A DNA stretch of 12,413 nucleotides from positions 1 to 12,413 of the forward strand of contig JAGQVR010000062.1 of the NCBI GenBank assembly GCA_020437875.1, in the 5' to 3' direction. The stretch is from Flavobacteriales bacterium (lineage in GTDB: Bacteria; Bacteroidota; Bacteroidia; Flavobacteriales_F; PHOS-HE28). Positions 1 through 6,822 of the stretch are shown one piece after another (the first letter of the stretch is position 1; every line of letters starts with the position of its first letter). Under the pieces are notes generated by a model. The model made no database searches, was not told where the DNA came from, and worked only from the letters and a program-made list of their open reading frames with translations. Both the position numbers and the translations under genes were made by a program.

Positions 1-300
1 GATGCCTTGCGTTCCGCTGAGGGTACCAGCGCTCGGTGCTGCTGTCACCGTTACCGTCCGCGTTGCCGTGGCGTTCGGGCAACCGCCCGTGCCCGTGACC
101 GTGTAGGTCATCGTCGCCGTGCCTGCCGAGACACCACTGATGGCGCCGGTCGTCGGGTTGATCGTGGCTACTCCCGTGTTGCCACTGCTCCAGCTTCCAC
201 CGCCGACCGTACTGCTGAAGGTCGTATTTCCGCCCACGCAGATGCCTTGTGTTCCACTCAAGGTGCCTGCGCTCGGCGCTGTCGTTACCGTGATCGTCGT
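1..300 (-). repeat. 80-residue Ig-like tandem repeat (240-base period)
   Basis: The sequence at 1-57 recurs at 241-297. Of the first 40 aligned bases 33 are identical by my count, and similarity weakens after that. The encoded block APSAGTLSGTQGI is identical in both copies and is followed in the complete copy by CVGGNTTF and a conserved Ig-like strand pattern ending in TATMTYTVTG. The array runs off the left edge, so the copy number is unknown. Confidence 0.75.
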
Positions 301-1020
301 GGTGGCGGCCACCGTGCAATTCCCCTGGGTCACGGTGTAGGTCAGCGTCTGCGTACCTGCCGACGGTGAGAAGGTATTGCCAGAGACGCCGGTCCCGCTC
401 CATGTACCACCGGCCGGACTTCCTGCCAACGTGATGTTGGCACCGGTCGAGCAAGTGGGACCGTAACTCCCCGGCGTAACAGTGAACGGGGTTCCGATCA
501 CACCGGAAAGGAAAGTACCTGTCGCTGCCACGCCGCCAACGGAAACGAAGAAGTTCCGGTTGGGCAGAGGATGCTCATTGGTCAACTCTATGCTCGGGCA
601 GCCCGAGATACCCGCGATCGTGAACCGATGGAGGGCCCGCGTCTGTCCTGCGGTGAACCCGCATTGAGCGGTCGTTCCCAAAGCGGATGCACCATCACAT
701 CGAAAGGTGAAATACCGGTAAGCTCCGAAGATCTCCACCGGAAGATCGTTCGTCAACAACGGAGCGCGGGTGTTGCTGCAAAGGTTCACGAAGTCATCCT
801 CTGATATGTCACCACCGGCGGATTCAGACCAACGGATCGTGATGACAGAGTTGATGATCGCATTGTAATCGGCGTTCGCCGTCCAATGGAATTCGAAGAC
901 CTCGGGGTCTGCCGTCGGCACCAACGCAATGTCCATCTGGGCACTGACCGTACCGCACGAAAATGCGGCAACCAGACCACAGGTGAACCCCATGACCCTT
1001 TCTCTAATGGTAGTGAGCAT
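1..1020 (-). CDS. Secreted Ig-like repeat protein, 3' end beyond window (partial)
   Basis: The reverse-strand frame is open from an ATG at 1020 to the window edge (340 codons, no stop), so the C-terminus is missing. Residues 1-27 look like a signal peptide: basic start (RER), hydrophobic core, and VSA before Gln28. An in-frame ATG at 993 (residue 10) would also give a signal peptide but would lose the basic n-region, so I prefer 1020. Residues about 29-165 form a beta-rich module related to the N-terminal module of the protein at 4986-5771. From about residue 183 Gly/Thr/Ser-rich bacterial Ig-like units begin. One has the typical BIG_2-like motif NTGVATINPTTGAISGVSAG, and the block APSAGTLSGTQGI recurs exactly 80 residues later. 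Such proteins in Bacteroidota are usually large exported or surface adhesin-like proteins; that role is inferred. A sorting domain would be expected beyond the left edge. The gene starts 50 bases after the lysyl oxidase gene and may be co-transcribed with it. Confidence 0.85.
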   Translation of the reverse strand, partial: MLTTIRERVMGFTCGLVAAFSCGTVSAQMDIALVPTADPEVFEFHWTANADYNAIINSVITIRWSESAGGDISEDDFVNLCSNTRAPLLTNDLPVEIFGAYRYFTFRCDGASALGTTAQCGFTAGQTRALHRFTIAGISGCPSIELTNEHPLPNRNFFVSVGGVAATGTFLSGVIGTPFTVTPGSYGPTCSTGANITLAGSPAGGTWSGTGVSGNTFSPSAGTQTLTYTVTQGNCTVAATTTITVTTAPSAGTLSGTQGICVGGNTTFSSTVGGGSWSSGNTGVATINPTTGAISGVSAGTATMTYTVTGTGGCPNATATRTVTVTAAPSAGTLSGTQGI

Positions 1021-1048
1021 GTCTTGTCCGTGTATAGTTCGTTCGGGT

Positions 1049-1056
1049 GAAAAGTA
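1049..1056 (-). promoter_or_regulatory. Weak candidate -7 box before the Ig-like repeat gene
   Basis: On the minus strand this reads TACTTTTC, which matches the Bacteroidota -7 consensus TAnnTTTG except for the last base. It lies in the 50-base gap and would give a leader of about 20 bases before the ATG at 1020. I found no TTG at the expected -33 distance, so read-through from the upstream gene is equally likely. Confidence 0.25.
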
Positions 1057-1070
1057 AGGGGGATCCGGTC

Positions 1071-3641
1071 CTAAGGAAGCTGTTGGACCCGACTATTCGT
1101 GGGCACGACACCCCCGATATTGGCAAGTATGGGATCCCTATCGTTACCCATACCGGTGTACTTCGAAAGTCCGTCGAGATTAATGTCGCTTTGAAGGTAC
1201 CCAGCAGCGGTATTCGTCGGGATCACACCCCCGATCGCCTCCAGTATCTTGTCACGGTCATTGCTTGCCCCGGTGTAGAGTATGAGCCCATCCCGGACAG
1301 CCTCACCGGACCACATGAGCCGGTTGACGCCATTGGTCTTGCGGGCATCGGTCCCCCATGTGCCCGTTGTGCCGGTGCGGAAGTCGACCGTGGTCGAAGC
1401 TGCCGCCAACGGCACCGGTGAGGCGGTCATCACTCCAAGGTGATTCCGGTGCCTTACAGCGATGTGGTAGGATCCTTCCGCTACGGAGAACCGCAGTGGT
1501 GCACCGTCGGCACCGATTATACCGCCGGAACGCGTGATCAATCCACTCTGTGCGGCCAGGATGGTCGCAGGCGTAACCGGATCGCGGAGCTCAACACGGA
1601 CCCAATCCACCACCGCGTTCGCCCCACTGGTACTGAGAACACCAGCTGCGAGTTGCTCACCACCAGGTCCCACCTGAGGGAAGCCCAACGCGGCATAAGG
1701 CTCGTTGTTGGGCAGCAGGCTCTTCACCCTGAGCGAGTCATGCATCATACCGGTGTTCACGTCGAAAGGTCCGTCCAACCACGCCCTGGCGTCCAGGACA
1801 ACCCCATTCACCACGGTCGCGGTGACCGGGACACGGGCACTTTCGATCACGGCATCCTCCGTCTTCACGTGCCAATCATAAAAGAACAGATAGGTGGAAC
1901 TGCCCAGTGTGGAGCCCGTGATGGAACCGACCGTACCGATCGGGTATGGATAGGAAACACCCGTGGTACTACGATGGAGGTCCTGGACCACCAGTTGGGT
2001 TCCACTGCTGGTCGCCCCACTGTCATAGGCGGACAACTTGTGCTGAGTCCCCTTAGGCACCCGGAAGTCCAGCGTAACGACCTGGTCACCGGCGAGCAGT
2101 TCGATCTGCTTCTCCGCGATGAGGTTGCCCACATTATCCACCAGCACGAAATGCCGGTTGCCGACCGAGGAGGCGACGATGCGCACGGACTCGAGGATGA
2201 ATGGCTCAAAGGCATCGAAGAGCATCCATTGCCGGCCGTTGTAACTGCTACCATGAGCGGGCACATAGGTCTTGCCAGCAGTGAGAGCGGTACCTGAGAC
2301 CGTATTGCGATCGCTCACCCAGTAGGTGGTCGATGTCGTCAGTTCAGGTGTTGTGAAGGAATTACCCGTTGCGATGGCAGAGCCGCCGATGTTGTCAGCA
2401 TACCATTGCGGGTCATTGCCTGTCGATCCCAGATCCGCCGTGGATGGTCCAACTACCGTGGCTCCGGAAGTGGTCGGCGAGGCTGGGGCGGTCATGGATG
2501 TCACTGCCAGGTTCCCGGTCACCAACGTTCCGCATGGTGCGCTCACGGTGCAGGAGTAGTTCCCGGCGGTCGAGACAGTGATGCTGCGCGTGGTCGCTCC
2601 CGTGCTCCAGGCGTATGAGGAACCAGGTGCGGCCGTCAGGGTCACCGTTCGACCCGGACCCACGATCGGGCGTTTGTCCGCGTGGATGAACGCGGACCCG
2701 CCGCTATTGGCTGCCCGTTGAAGGGCGATGGTGAAGGGCATGGCGGTCCAGTTGTTCTCCTCGTTCTCCTCACGGAACACGTTGGTGGGATCCACCTCGG
2801 CCACGATCCAATAATTCCCGTTGCACAGGTTCGGCATCAGATTGATCCACATCCCATCCAACCACTCGCCGTATAGGTCCGTTCGCCCCGTTGAGATCCC
2901 CTGGTAGTCCGAGCTACAGCTGTAACCCTGGTACAAGTCGCGGTTCGGGAACTGGGACTGGGAGTTAAGTACGGAACCTTGCTGCCATTCCTGAGCGGTA
3001 CGACAATGCCCGTTCGCACTACTCGACCAGCAATTGTAATAGTCCATCAAGCAGAAACCGATCTTGGCGCCGGTGGCCACGATGGGCCAACGGGTCGGCA
3101 GCGGTTCGTTCGGGTCCTCGATCCGCAGGGTCATCGTGGTCCAATCATCCACATGGTAGTGGGAATGGGTCGGGTGATAGGTCATGGTACCCGTCTTCAC
3201 ATCCTGGTAGGACATGGCGTTCCCGTTCTTGTGATAGATCCGTTGATACAGGATCTGCTTGGGTGAAAGCCCACCCTGGCAACCGAAGTTCTGCTGACCG
3301 CCGGAGATGTACGTCGTATCGTCCCCACATATGAAGGCCCGGATCCCGTTGGAGACACCACGGACCTCAAGGTTCCCCTTCCCGATGTTCGGGGTGGACC
3401 CAGAGACCCGCAAACGTCCCGGGTTGCTTGAGTTCGTCTGCGAATATTCCGATGGACCGGAGTTCACCGATGACAATGCGGTCCAACTGATGGTCATGTC
3501 CGGAAGCAGGTCGCAATCGGTCTGGCCCGCGGTGGCACAAACACAACCTGTTGCGTTGGTGATCGTGCACTGTGCAATGGCCCCGGTCAGACTGGAGACC
3601 AGAACACCGATCATGAAAAAAGAGCGTGAAAGTGACTGCAT
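1071..3641 (-). CDS. Secreted lysyl oxidase-domain protein with Ig-like modules
   Basis: This 856-residue protein has a signal peptide (residues 1-23, AIA before Gln24) and a Cys-rich segment (C25, C33, C35, C43). Residues about 50-305 form a lysyl oxidase domain, the copper amine oxidase family that converts peptidyl lysine to allysine. The copper motif is YHPTHSHYH at 155-163 (H159, H161, H163 match the human LOX ligands). GAKIGFCLMD at 191-200 matches human GHKASFCLED, placing K193 at the cofactor lysine K320. TDLYG at 254-258 aligns with DTYG, placing Y257 at cofactor tyrosine Y355. Both residues needed for lysine tyrosylquinone are therefore present. Residues about 315-380 and 385-445 resemble Ig-like modules, and 450-595 is beta-rich and unassigned. 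Residues 600-856 form a C-terminal region ending in two Asp-rich YTG...NDRD...IGG..PTN copies. I see no typical type A sorting domain; the C-terminal module may replace it. Substrate is unknown: bacteria lack collagen and elastin, so an amine or a lysine on another surface protein is plausible. ATG at 3641 is the start that gives the signal peptide. Confidence 0.88.
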   Translation of the reverse strand: MQSLSRSFFMIGVLVSSLTGAIAQCTITNATGCVCATAGQTDCDLLPDMTISWTALSSVNSGPSEYSQTNSSNPGRLRVSGSTPNIGKGNLEVRGVSNGIRAFICGDDTTYISGGQQNFGCQGGLSPKQILYQRIYHKNGNAMSYQDVKTGTMTYHPTHSHYHVDDWTTMTLRIEDPNEPLPTRWPIVATGAKIGFCLMDYYNCWSSSANGHCRTAQEWQQGSVLNSQSQFPNRDLYQGYSCSSDYQGISTGRTDLYGEWLDGMWINLMPNLCNGNYWIVAEVDPTNVFREENEENNWTAMPFTIALQRAANSGGSAFIHADKRPIVGPGRTVTLTAAPGSSYAWSTGATTRSITVSTAGNYSCTVSAPCGTLVTGNLAVTSMTAPASPTTSGATVVGPSTADLGSTGNDPQWYADNIGGSAIATGNSFTTPELTTSTTYWVSDRNTVSGTALTAGKTYVPAHGSSYNGRQWMLFDAFEPFILESVRIVASSVGNRHFVLVDNVGNLIAEKQIELLAGDQVVTLDFRVPKGTQHKLSAYDSGATSSGTQLVVQDLHRSTTGVSYPYPIGTVGSITGSTLGSSTYLFFYDWHVKTEDAVIESARVPVTATVVNGVVLDARAWLDGPFDVNTGMMHDSLRVKSLLPNNEPYAALGFPQVGPGGEQLAAGVLSTSGANAVVDWVRVELRDPVTPATILAAQSGLITRSGGIIGADGAPLRFSVAEGSYHIAVRHRNHLGVMTASPVPLAAASTTVDFRTGTTGTWGTDARKTNGVNRLMWSGEAVRDGLILYTGASNDRDKILEAIGGVIPTNTAAGYLQSDINLDGLSKYTGMGNDRDPILANIGGVVPTNSRVQQLP
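1074..1331 (-). repeat. Duplicated C-terminal Asp-rich module in the lysyl oxidase protein
   Basis: Two related copies lie at the protein's C-terminus, 39 residues apart. Copy A has YTGASNDRDKIL at 789-800 followed by IGGVIPTN. Copy B has YTGMGNDRDPIL at 828-839 followed by IGGVVPTN and the terminal QQLP. Copy B is preceded by DINLDG (819-824), which resembles the DxNxDG calcium loop of dockerin or EF-hand-like modules. In copy A the equivalent stretch (EAVRDG, 780-785) has lost the first Asp and the Asn. Calcium binding is an inference from this pattern only. Confidence 0.7.
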
Positions 3642-3670
3642 TCGCGGCTGATTTTGGAATGGAGAGCTGG

Positions 3671-3702
3671 TAAAACTAAGGAAGTCGGTCGGTCCAGGTC
3701 AA
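3671..3702 (-). promoter_or_regulatory. Candidate Bacteroidota promoter for the lysyl oxidase gene
   Basis: On the minus strand there is TTG (3700-3702), a 21-base spacer, and TAGTTTTA (3671-3678). This fits the phylum's TTG/TTTG -33 and TAnnTTTG -7 arrangement with one mismatch in the last base of the -7 box. It lies in the 88-base gap between the propeller gene and the lysyl oxidase gene and would give a leader of roughly 25 bases. A short imperfect hairpin (CCAGGGTCTTGACCTGG on the minus strand) overlaps the -33 region; it has no T-run, so I do not call it a terminator. Confidence 0.42.
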
Positions 3703-3729
3703 GACCCTGGATGCGACAAATCCATCGGA

Positions 3730-4989
3730 TCATTCGACGATGACCCGTTCCGTTTCGACGAAATCCCCCAGGTGTACTTGAAGTATGTACGTGCCCGGAG
3801 AAAGGCCCAGAAGCTCGATCGTCGTCGTTCCCGGGAAGGCCCCACCCTGCTTCACCAAACGACCATCCGCCGAGACCAACTGCCAAGACGATCCATCATT
3901 CGCCCCCTGTACGTCCAAGAACAAGCGATCCCGCCCAGGATTCGGATGAACCCTTAAGAAGGAGGACCTCGTCAACTGCTGCACGCCGACGGTTGGATCG
4001 AAACGGGCAAGTCCACCAAGACCGGTCCCAACCCAGATCACCCCATCAGGGTCTGCCAGGATACTTCGGATCCAGTCATCGGGTATCGAGGATCCCACCG
4101 TGGTGAACTGGTCGAAGCCGCCATCCGCGTGCACCCGCACAAGACCCGCGATCTGGGTACCCACCCAAACGTCCCCATCCGGGTCGATGGCAAGGGCCGT
4201 GGTCGCGTTGGACGGAAATCCGGCGGCCGCATTCCACTGGGTCCAAAGGCCGCCCACCACAGGGCCTTGCTGACGCAACAAACCGGCTGCCGGAGTAGCC
4301 ACCCATCGCGCCCCTGTCAATGGATGGAAGGCAACGTCCACGGCCGTGTTGTCAAAGAACCCATCGTCGAACGAGGTAAGGACCTCCACCTGATCGCCCT
4401 GGATGAAGTGCAGGCCACCGTTGAAGGTACCAAGACAGATCGTCCCGTCCTCCCGGACCGCCACGGTATTCGTATTGGATGTGTTCAGGACCGCCCCATC
4501 ATGACTTTCCGGGGTGGCGTTGTAATGGATCCACCCGACCCCATCAAAGCGCGCGAGCCCTTCGGAGGTGCAGGTCCAGACCCCATCCTCCGGATCGATG
4601 AACAGATCCCGGACACCGAACTCCGGCAGTTCCGAGTTCATTGGCGTGTAGGTGGTCCACTCCTCACCGTCCTTCACCTGCAGACCCATCGATACGGTTC
4701 CGATCCATAACCTTCCTGCTCCATCAAGGCCCAGGCACTGGATGTTGTTATCGATCAACGGGCTTGTGCCTTGCTGATAGACCGTCCAGTCGCTGGTCCC
4801 GTCGAAATGACAAAGGCCCCAATCCGTTCCGACCCACAGACCACCAGCACCATCCGGAGCAAGGGCCTTGACGGTTACGCTCGGCAACGGCGAATTGTCC
4901 ATATCATAGACCATCCACTGCTGCGCGTGGAACGGCCCGGAAATGGCCAGGGAGACCAGGAGGGATAAGGACAGCCGGCGGTTCCTCAT
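3730..4989 (-). CDS. Secreted seven-repeat beta-propeller protein, T9SS type A sorting domain
   Basis: The protein has 419 residues. Residues 1-22 form a signal peptide (MRNRR, hydrophobic core, FHA before Gln23). The body has seven repeats with the pattern hxxDxxGxxWVGTxxGLxxF, near residues 42-62, 85-104, 128-149, 176-195, 218-237, 265-285 and 310-330. This is the two-component-regulator propeller (Reg_prop) type, and seven copies suggest one closed seven-bladed propeller. No histidine kinase or transmembrane segment follows, unlike hybrid sensors that carry such repeats, so it is a stand-alone exported propeller. Residues about 347-419 (VHPNPGRDRL, then LSPGTYILQV, ending ERVIVE) match the T9SS type A C-terminal sorting domain, which directs passage through the outer membrane and removal at the surface. 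Its ATG overlaps the stop of the preceding gene (ATGA), implying translational coupling. The ligand or activity is unknown; the repeats alone do not show one. Confidence 0.88.
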   Translation of the reverse strand: MRNRRLSLSLLVSLAISGPFHAQQWMVYDMDNSPLPSVTVKALAPDGAGGLWVGTDWGLCHFDGTSDWTVYQQGTSPLIDNNIQCLGLDGAGRLWIGTVSMGLQVKDGEEWTTYTPMNSELPEFGVRDLFIDPEDGVWTCTSEGLARFDGVGWIHYNATPESHDGAVLNTSNTNTVAVREDGTICLGTFNGGLHFIQGDQVEVLTSFDDGFFDNTAVDVAFHPLTGARWVATPAAGLLRQQGPVVGGLWTQWNAAAGFPSNATTALAIDPDGDVWVGTQIAGLVRVHADGGFDQFTTVGSSIPDDWIRSILADPDGVIWVGTGLGGLARFDPTVGVQQLTRSSFLRVHPNPGRDRLFLDVQGANDGSSWQLVSADGRLVKQGGAFPGTTTIELLGLSPGTYILQVHLGDFVETERVIVE

Positions 4990-5771
4990 TCCATGATGAT
5001 GGTGCGCAGGACCTGTTCCGATCCGTCAGACCGTAGCCGCACCAGGTAGGTGCCAGCAGCGTTCAACTCACCGTTCAACCGATGATCGGACAGCCCTTCA
5101 GGGACCAGCAATCGACCCTGACCGATCGAACGACCGACGGCATCGACGACCTCATAGTGCATGTCAAGTGCCCTTCCGGTCCCGATGCGAACCCAGTTCC
5201 CAGGCCTATCGAGTCGCGCCACCTGGAACCCATCCGGTCCAATGCTCAATTCGTCCATGAAGGTCGGTGAACTGAAGTAGATCTCACCCGGGACCGAAAC
5301 ACCACCAAGGGAGACATAATAGTCCGCGTTGTTCACCGCTGTCCATGCATCCTCCACCAAGGCAAGGTCCACGGGCCCTCCGATCACATCGATCGTACCC
5401 ATTGACACCTCCTGACCCGCCGTCCAAGACTGACCATTGGCCATCAGCGAACTGGCACCAAAAGCCACGAATGGTGCATAGGTGTAAGCGCCGGAAACGA
5501 CCTCATCACCGGAAATGGCGGGATAAATGCCCAAGGACAACATCGCCGGTGTCGGATCGAACTCGGCGAGGGTACCGGCCATGGAAGTGCTCCAACGGAA
5601 GGTGAACACGATGCTGGAGAAGAATCCGTTGAAGTCCCCGTCCGGGCGGAGACGCACCTCGTAACGGTTCGACTGCAACTGGACGAGTGTGATGTCCACG
5701 GCAGGCAGGTCCTGTGCACTGGTGGTGGCGGAAAGCACGAACGCGCCGAATAGAAGACGGAACCTCCTCAT
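4986..5771 (-). CDS. Secreted protein, cohesin-like module plus T9SS-type C-terminus
   Basis: This 261-residue protein is of no recognised specific function. The frame extends upstream to a TTG at 5834, but I start at the ATG at 5771. It yields a clean signal peptide (MRRFRLLFGAFVLSATTSA before Gln20), and a perfect -7 promoter box lies inside the longer version. Residues about 25-165 are beta-rich and resemble cohesin-like modules (DITLV at 26-30, FRWSTS at 58-63, WTAGQ at 116-120, YYVSLGGV at 151-158); the fold name is an inference. The same landmarks appear in the N-terminal module of the protein at 1-1020. Residues about 185-261 look like a T9SS type A sorting domain: VVDAVGRSIGQG, LNAAGTYLVRL, and a short end VLRTIIME. 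The stop overlaps the propeller gene's ATG, so the two are probably made together, perhaps as partners at the cell surface. Confidence 0.83.
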   Translation of the reverse strand: MRRFRLLFGAFVLSATTSAQDLPAVDITLVQLQSNRYEVRLRPDGDFNGFFSSIVFTFRWSTSMAGTLAEFDPTPAMLSLGIYPAISGDEVVSGAYTYAPFVAFGASSLMANGQSWTAGQEVSMGTIDVIGGPVDLALVEDAWTAVNNADYYVSLGGVSVPGEIYFSSPTFMDELSIGPDGFQVARLDRPGNWVRIGTGRALDMHYEVVDAVGRSIGQGRLLVPEGLSDHRLNGELNAAGTYLVRLRSDGSEQVLRTIIME

Positions 5772-5809
5772 TTGATCAGTGAGCGGGGGGATGATCCGCC
5801 TCCTGTATT

Positions 5810-5817
5810 CAAAGTTA
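5810..5817 (-). promoter_or_regulatory. Perfect -7 box (TAACTTTG) for the two secreted-protein genes
   Basis: The minus strand reads TAACTTTG, an exact match to the Bacteroidota -7 consensus TAnnTTTG, in the 86-base gap after the moxR gene. Transcription would start near 5804, about 33 bases before the ATG at 5771. This supports that start over the upstream TTG. No TTG lies at the usual 19-21 base distance; one sits 14 bases upstream (5832-5834). Confidence 0.5.
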
Positions 5818-5830
5818 GGCCGGATCGGCC
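5818..5830 (-). other. Perfect inverted repeat next to the -7 box
   Basis: GGCCG-GAT-CGGCC is a perfect 5+3+5 inverted repeat that directly abuts the -7 box, in the promoter spacer and 27 bases after the moxR stop. It could be an operator or a hairpin closing the moxR transcript. There is no T-run after it, so a standard intrinsic terminator is not supported. At this GC content a short repeat like this can also arise by chance. Confidence 0.3.
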
Positions 5831-5857
5831 TCAAGTGCGCTGTCGGATGTCAGGTTC

Positions 5858-6811
5858 CTATAGGATCCCTTGAACGATGCGTTCCACGGTGACACCCTCG
5901 GCTTCGGCCTTGTAGTTCCTCACCAGGCGGTGCCTGAGGATCGGCAAGGCCACGGCCTGCACGTCATCGATGTCAGGAGAGAACTTGCCCCGGGTGAGCG
6001 CATGGCACTTGGCCCCGATCACGAGGTATTGCGACGCGCGGGGGCCAGCACCCCAGCTGAGGTGGTCCTTGATGATGGCGGGAGCATCGGCAGCACCGGG
6101 TCGTGTCCGGGTGGCCAGCTTTACCGCATATTCCAACACATTGTCCGCCACGGGAATGCGCCGGACCAGGCCTTGGTAGGTGAGGATGTCCAACGCCGAG
6201 AGCACCGGCTCGATATGTGGCTTGACGTCGCCGGTAGTGGCTTTGACGATGGCGAGTTCCTCCGCGTAGCTCGGGTAATCGACCCAGATGTTGAACATGA
6301 AGCGGTCCAACTGTGCTTCGGGCAATGGATAGGTCCCCTCCTGCTCGATCGGGTTCTGGGTGGCCAGAACGAAGAACGGCTCCTGCAAGGGATGCGTGGC
6401 GCCCGCTGCGGTCACGGCCTTCTCCTGCATGGCCTCGAGCAATGCGGCCTGTGTCTTGGGCGGTGTCCGGTTGATCTCATCCGCGAGGATGATGTTCGCG
6501 AAGATGGGACCACGCACGAAGCGGAACCGACGGTCCTGGTCCAATACCTCAGAACCGATGATGTCACTTGGCATGAGATCAGGGGTGAACTGGATCCGGT
6601 TGAAGGACAGGCCGAGCGCCTGGGCCACCGAGTTGACGAGCAAGGTCTTCGCCAGGCCGGGTACACCGACGAGCAGGCAATGCCCACGACTGAAGATGCC
6701 CATGAGAACGAGGTCCACGACCTGGTCCTGTCCTACGATCGCCTTGTTGACCTCGGCCTTGAGCCTGCGGTACTGTTGACCGAACCGTTCTACTGCTCCG
6801 ATATCATCCAT
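5858..6811 (-). CDS. MoxR-family AAA+ ATPase
   Basis: This 317-residue cytoplasmic ATPase is close to the usual MoxR length. Numbered from the ATG at 6811: Walker A GVPGLAKT at 49-56, Walker B IILADEINR at 107-115 with D111/E112, sensor 1 ATQNP at 150-154, EAQLDRF at 165-171, and GAGPRASQ at 254-261 in the lid. These are diagnostic of the MoxR branch (AAA_3 core plus lid). An in-frame TTG at 6847 would add 12 residues and overlap the upstream gene; I prefer the ATG, which begins MDDIGAVERF like typical members and sits 11 bases after the SurA-like gene's stop. MoxR proteins act as chaperone-like ATPases that activate or assemble partner proteins, often with von Willebrand A-domain proteins or DUF58 proteins encoded next door. 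No such partner follows here; the cluster ends and secreted-protein genes begin. Confidence 0.95.
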   Translation of the reverse strand: MDDIGAVERFGQQYRRLKAEVNKAIVGQDQVVDLVLMGIFSRGHCLLVGVPGLAKTLLVNSVAQALGLSFNRIQFTPDLMPSDIIGSEVLDQDRRFRFVRGPIFANIILADEINRTPPKTQAALLEAMQEKAVTAAGATHPLQEPFFVLATQNPIEQEGTYPLPEAQLDRFMFNIWVDYPSYAEELAIVKATTGDVKPHIEPVLSALDILTYQGLVRRIPVADNVLEYAVKLATRTRPGAADAPAIIKDHLSWGAGPRASQYLVIGAKCHALTRGKFSPDIDDVQAVALPILRHRLVRNYKAEAEGVTVERIVQGIL

Positions 6812-6822
6812 CTTCCGATCGC

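Noticed and set aside
1..300. CRISPR-like periodic repeats
   Set aside because: The 240-base period is in frame and encodes Ig-like protein repeats; there are no short identical repeats with unique spacers.
1440..2297. 285-codon open frame on the plus strand opposite the lysyl oxidase gene
   Set aside because: The minus-strand frame carries continuous recognisable domains through this stretch; the plus frame shows no family features.
3694..3710. Imperfect hairpin as a terminator after the propeller gene
   Set aside because: The loop would be only about two bases, the stem has a bulge, and no T-run follows on the minus strand.
5772..5834. Upstream TTG start extending the cohesin-like protein by 21 residues
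   Set aside because: It would bury the signal peptide and contain the perfect -7 promoter box inside the coding region.
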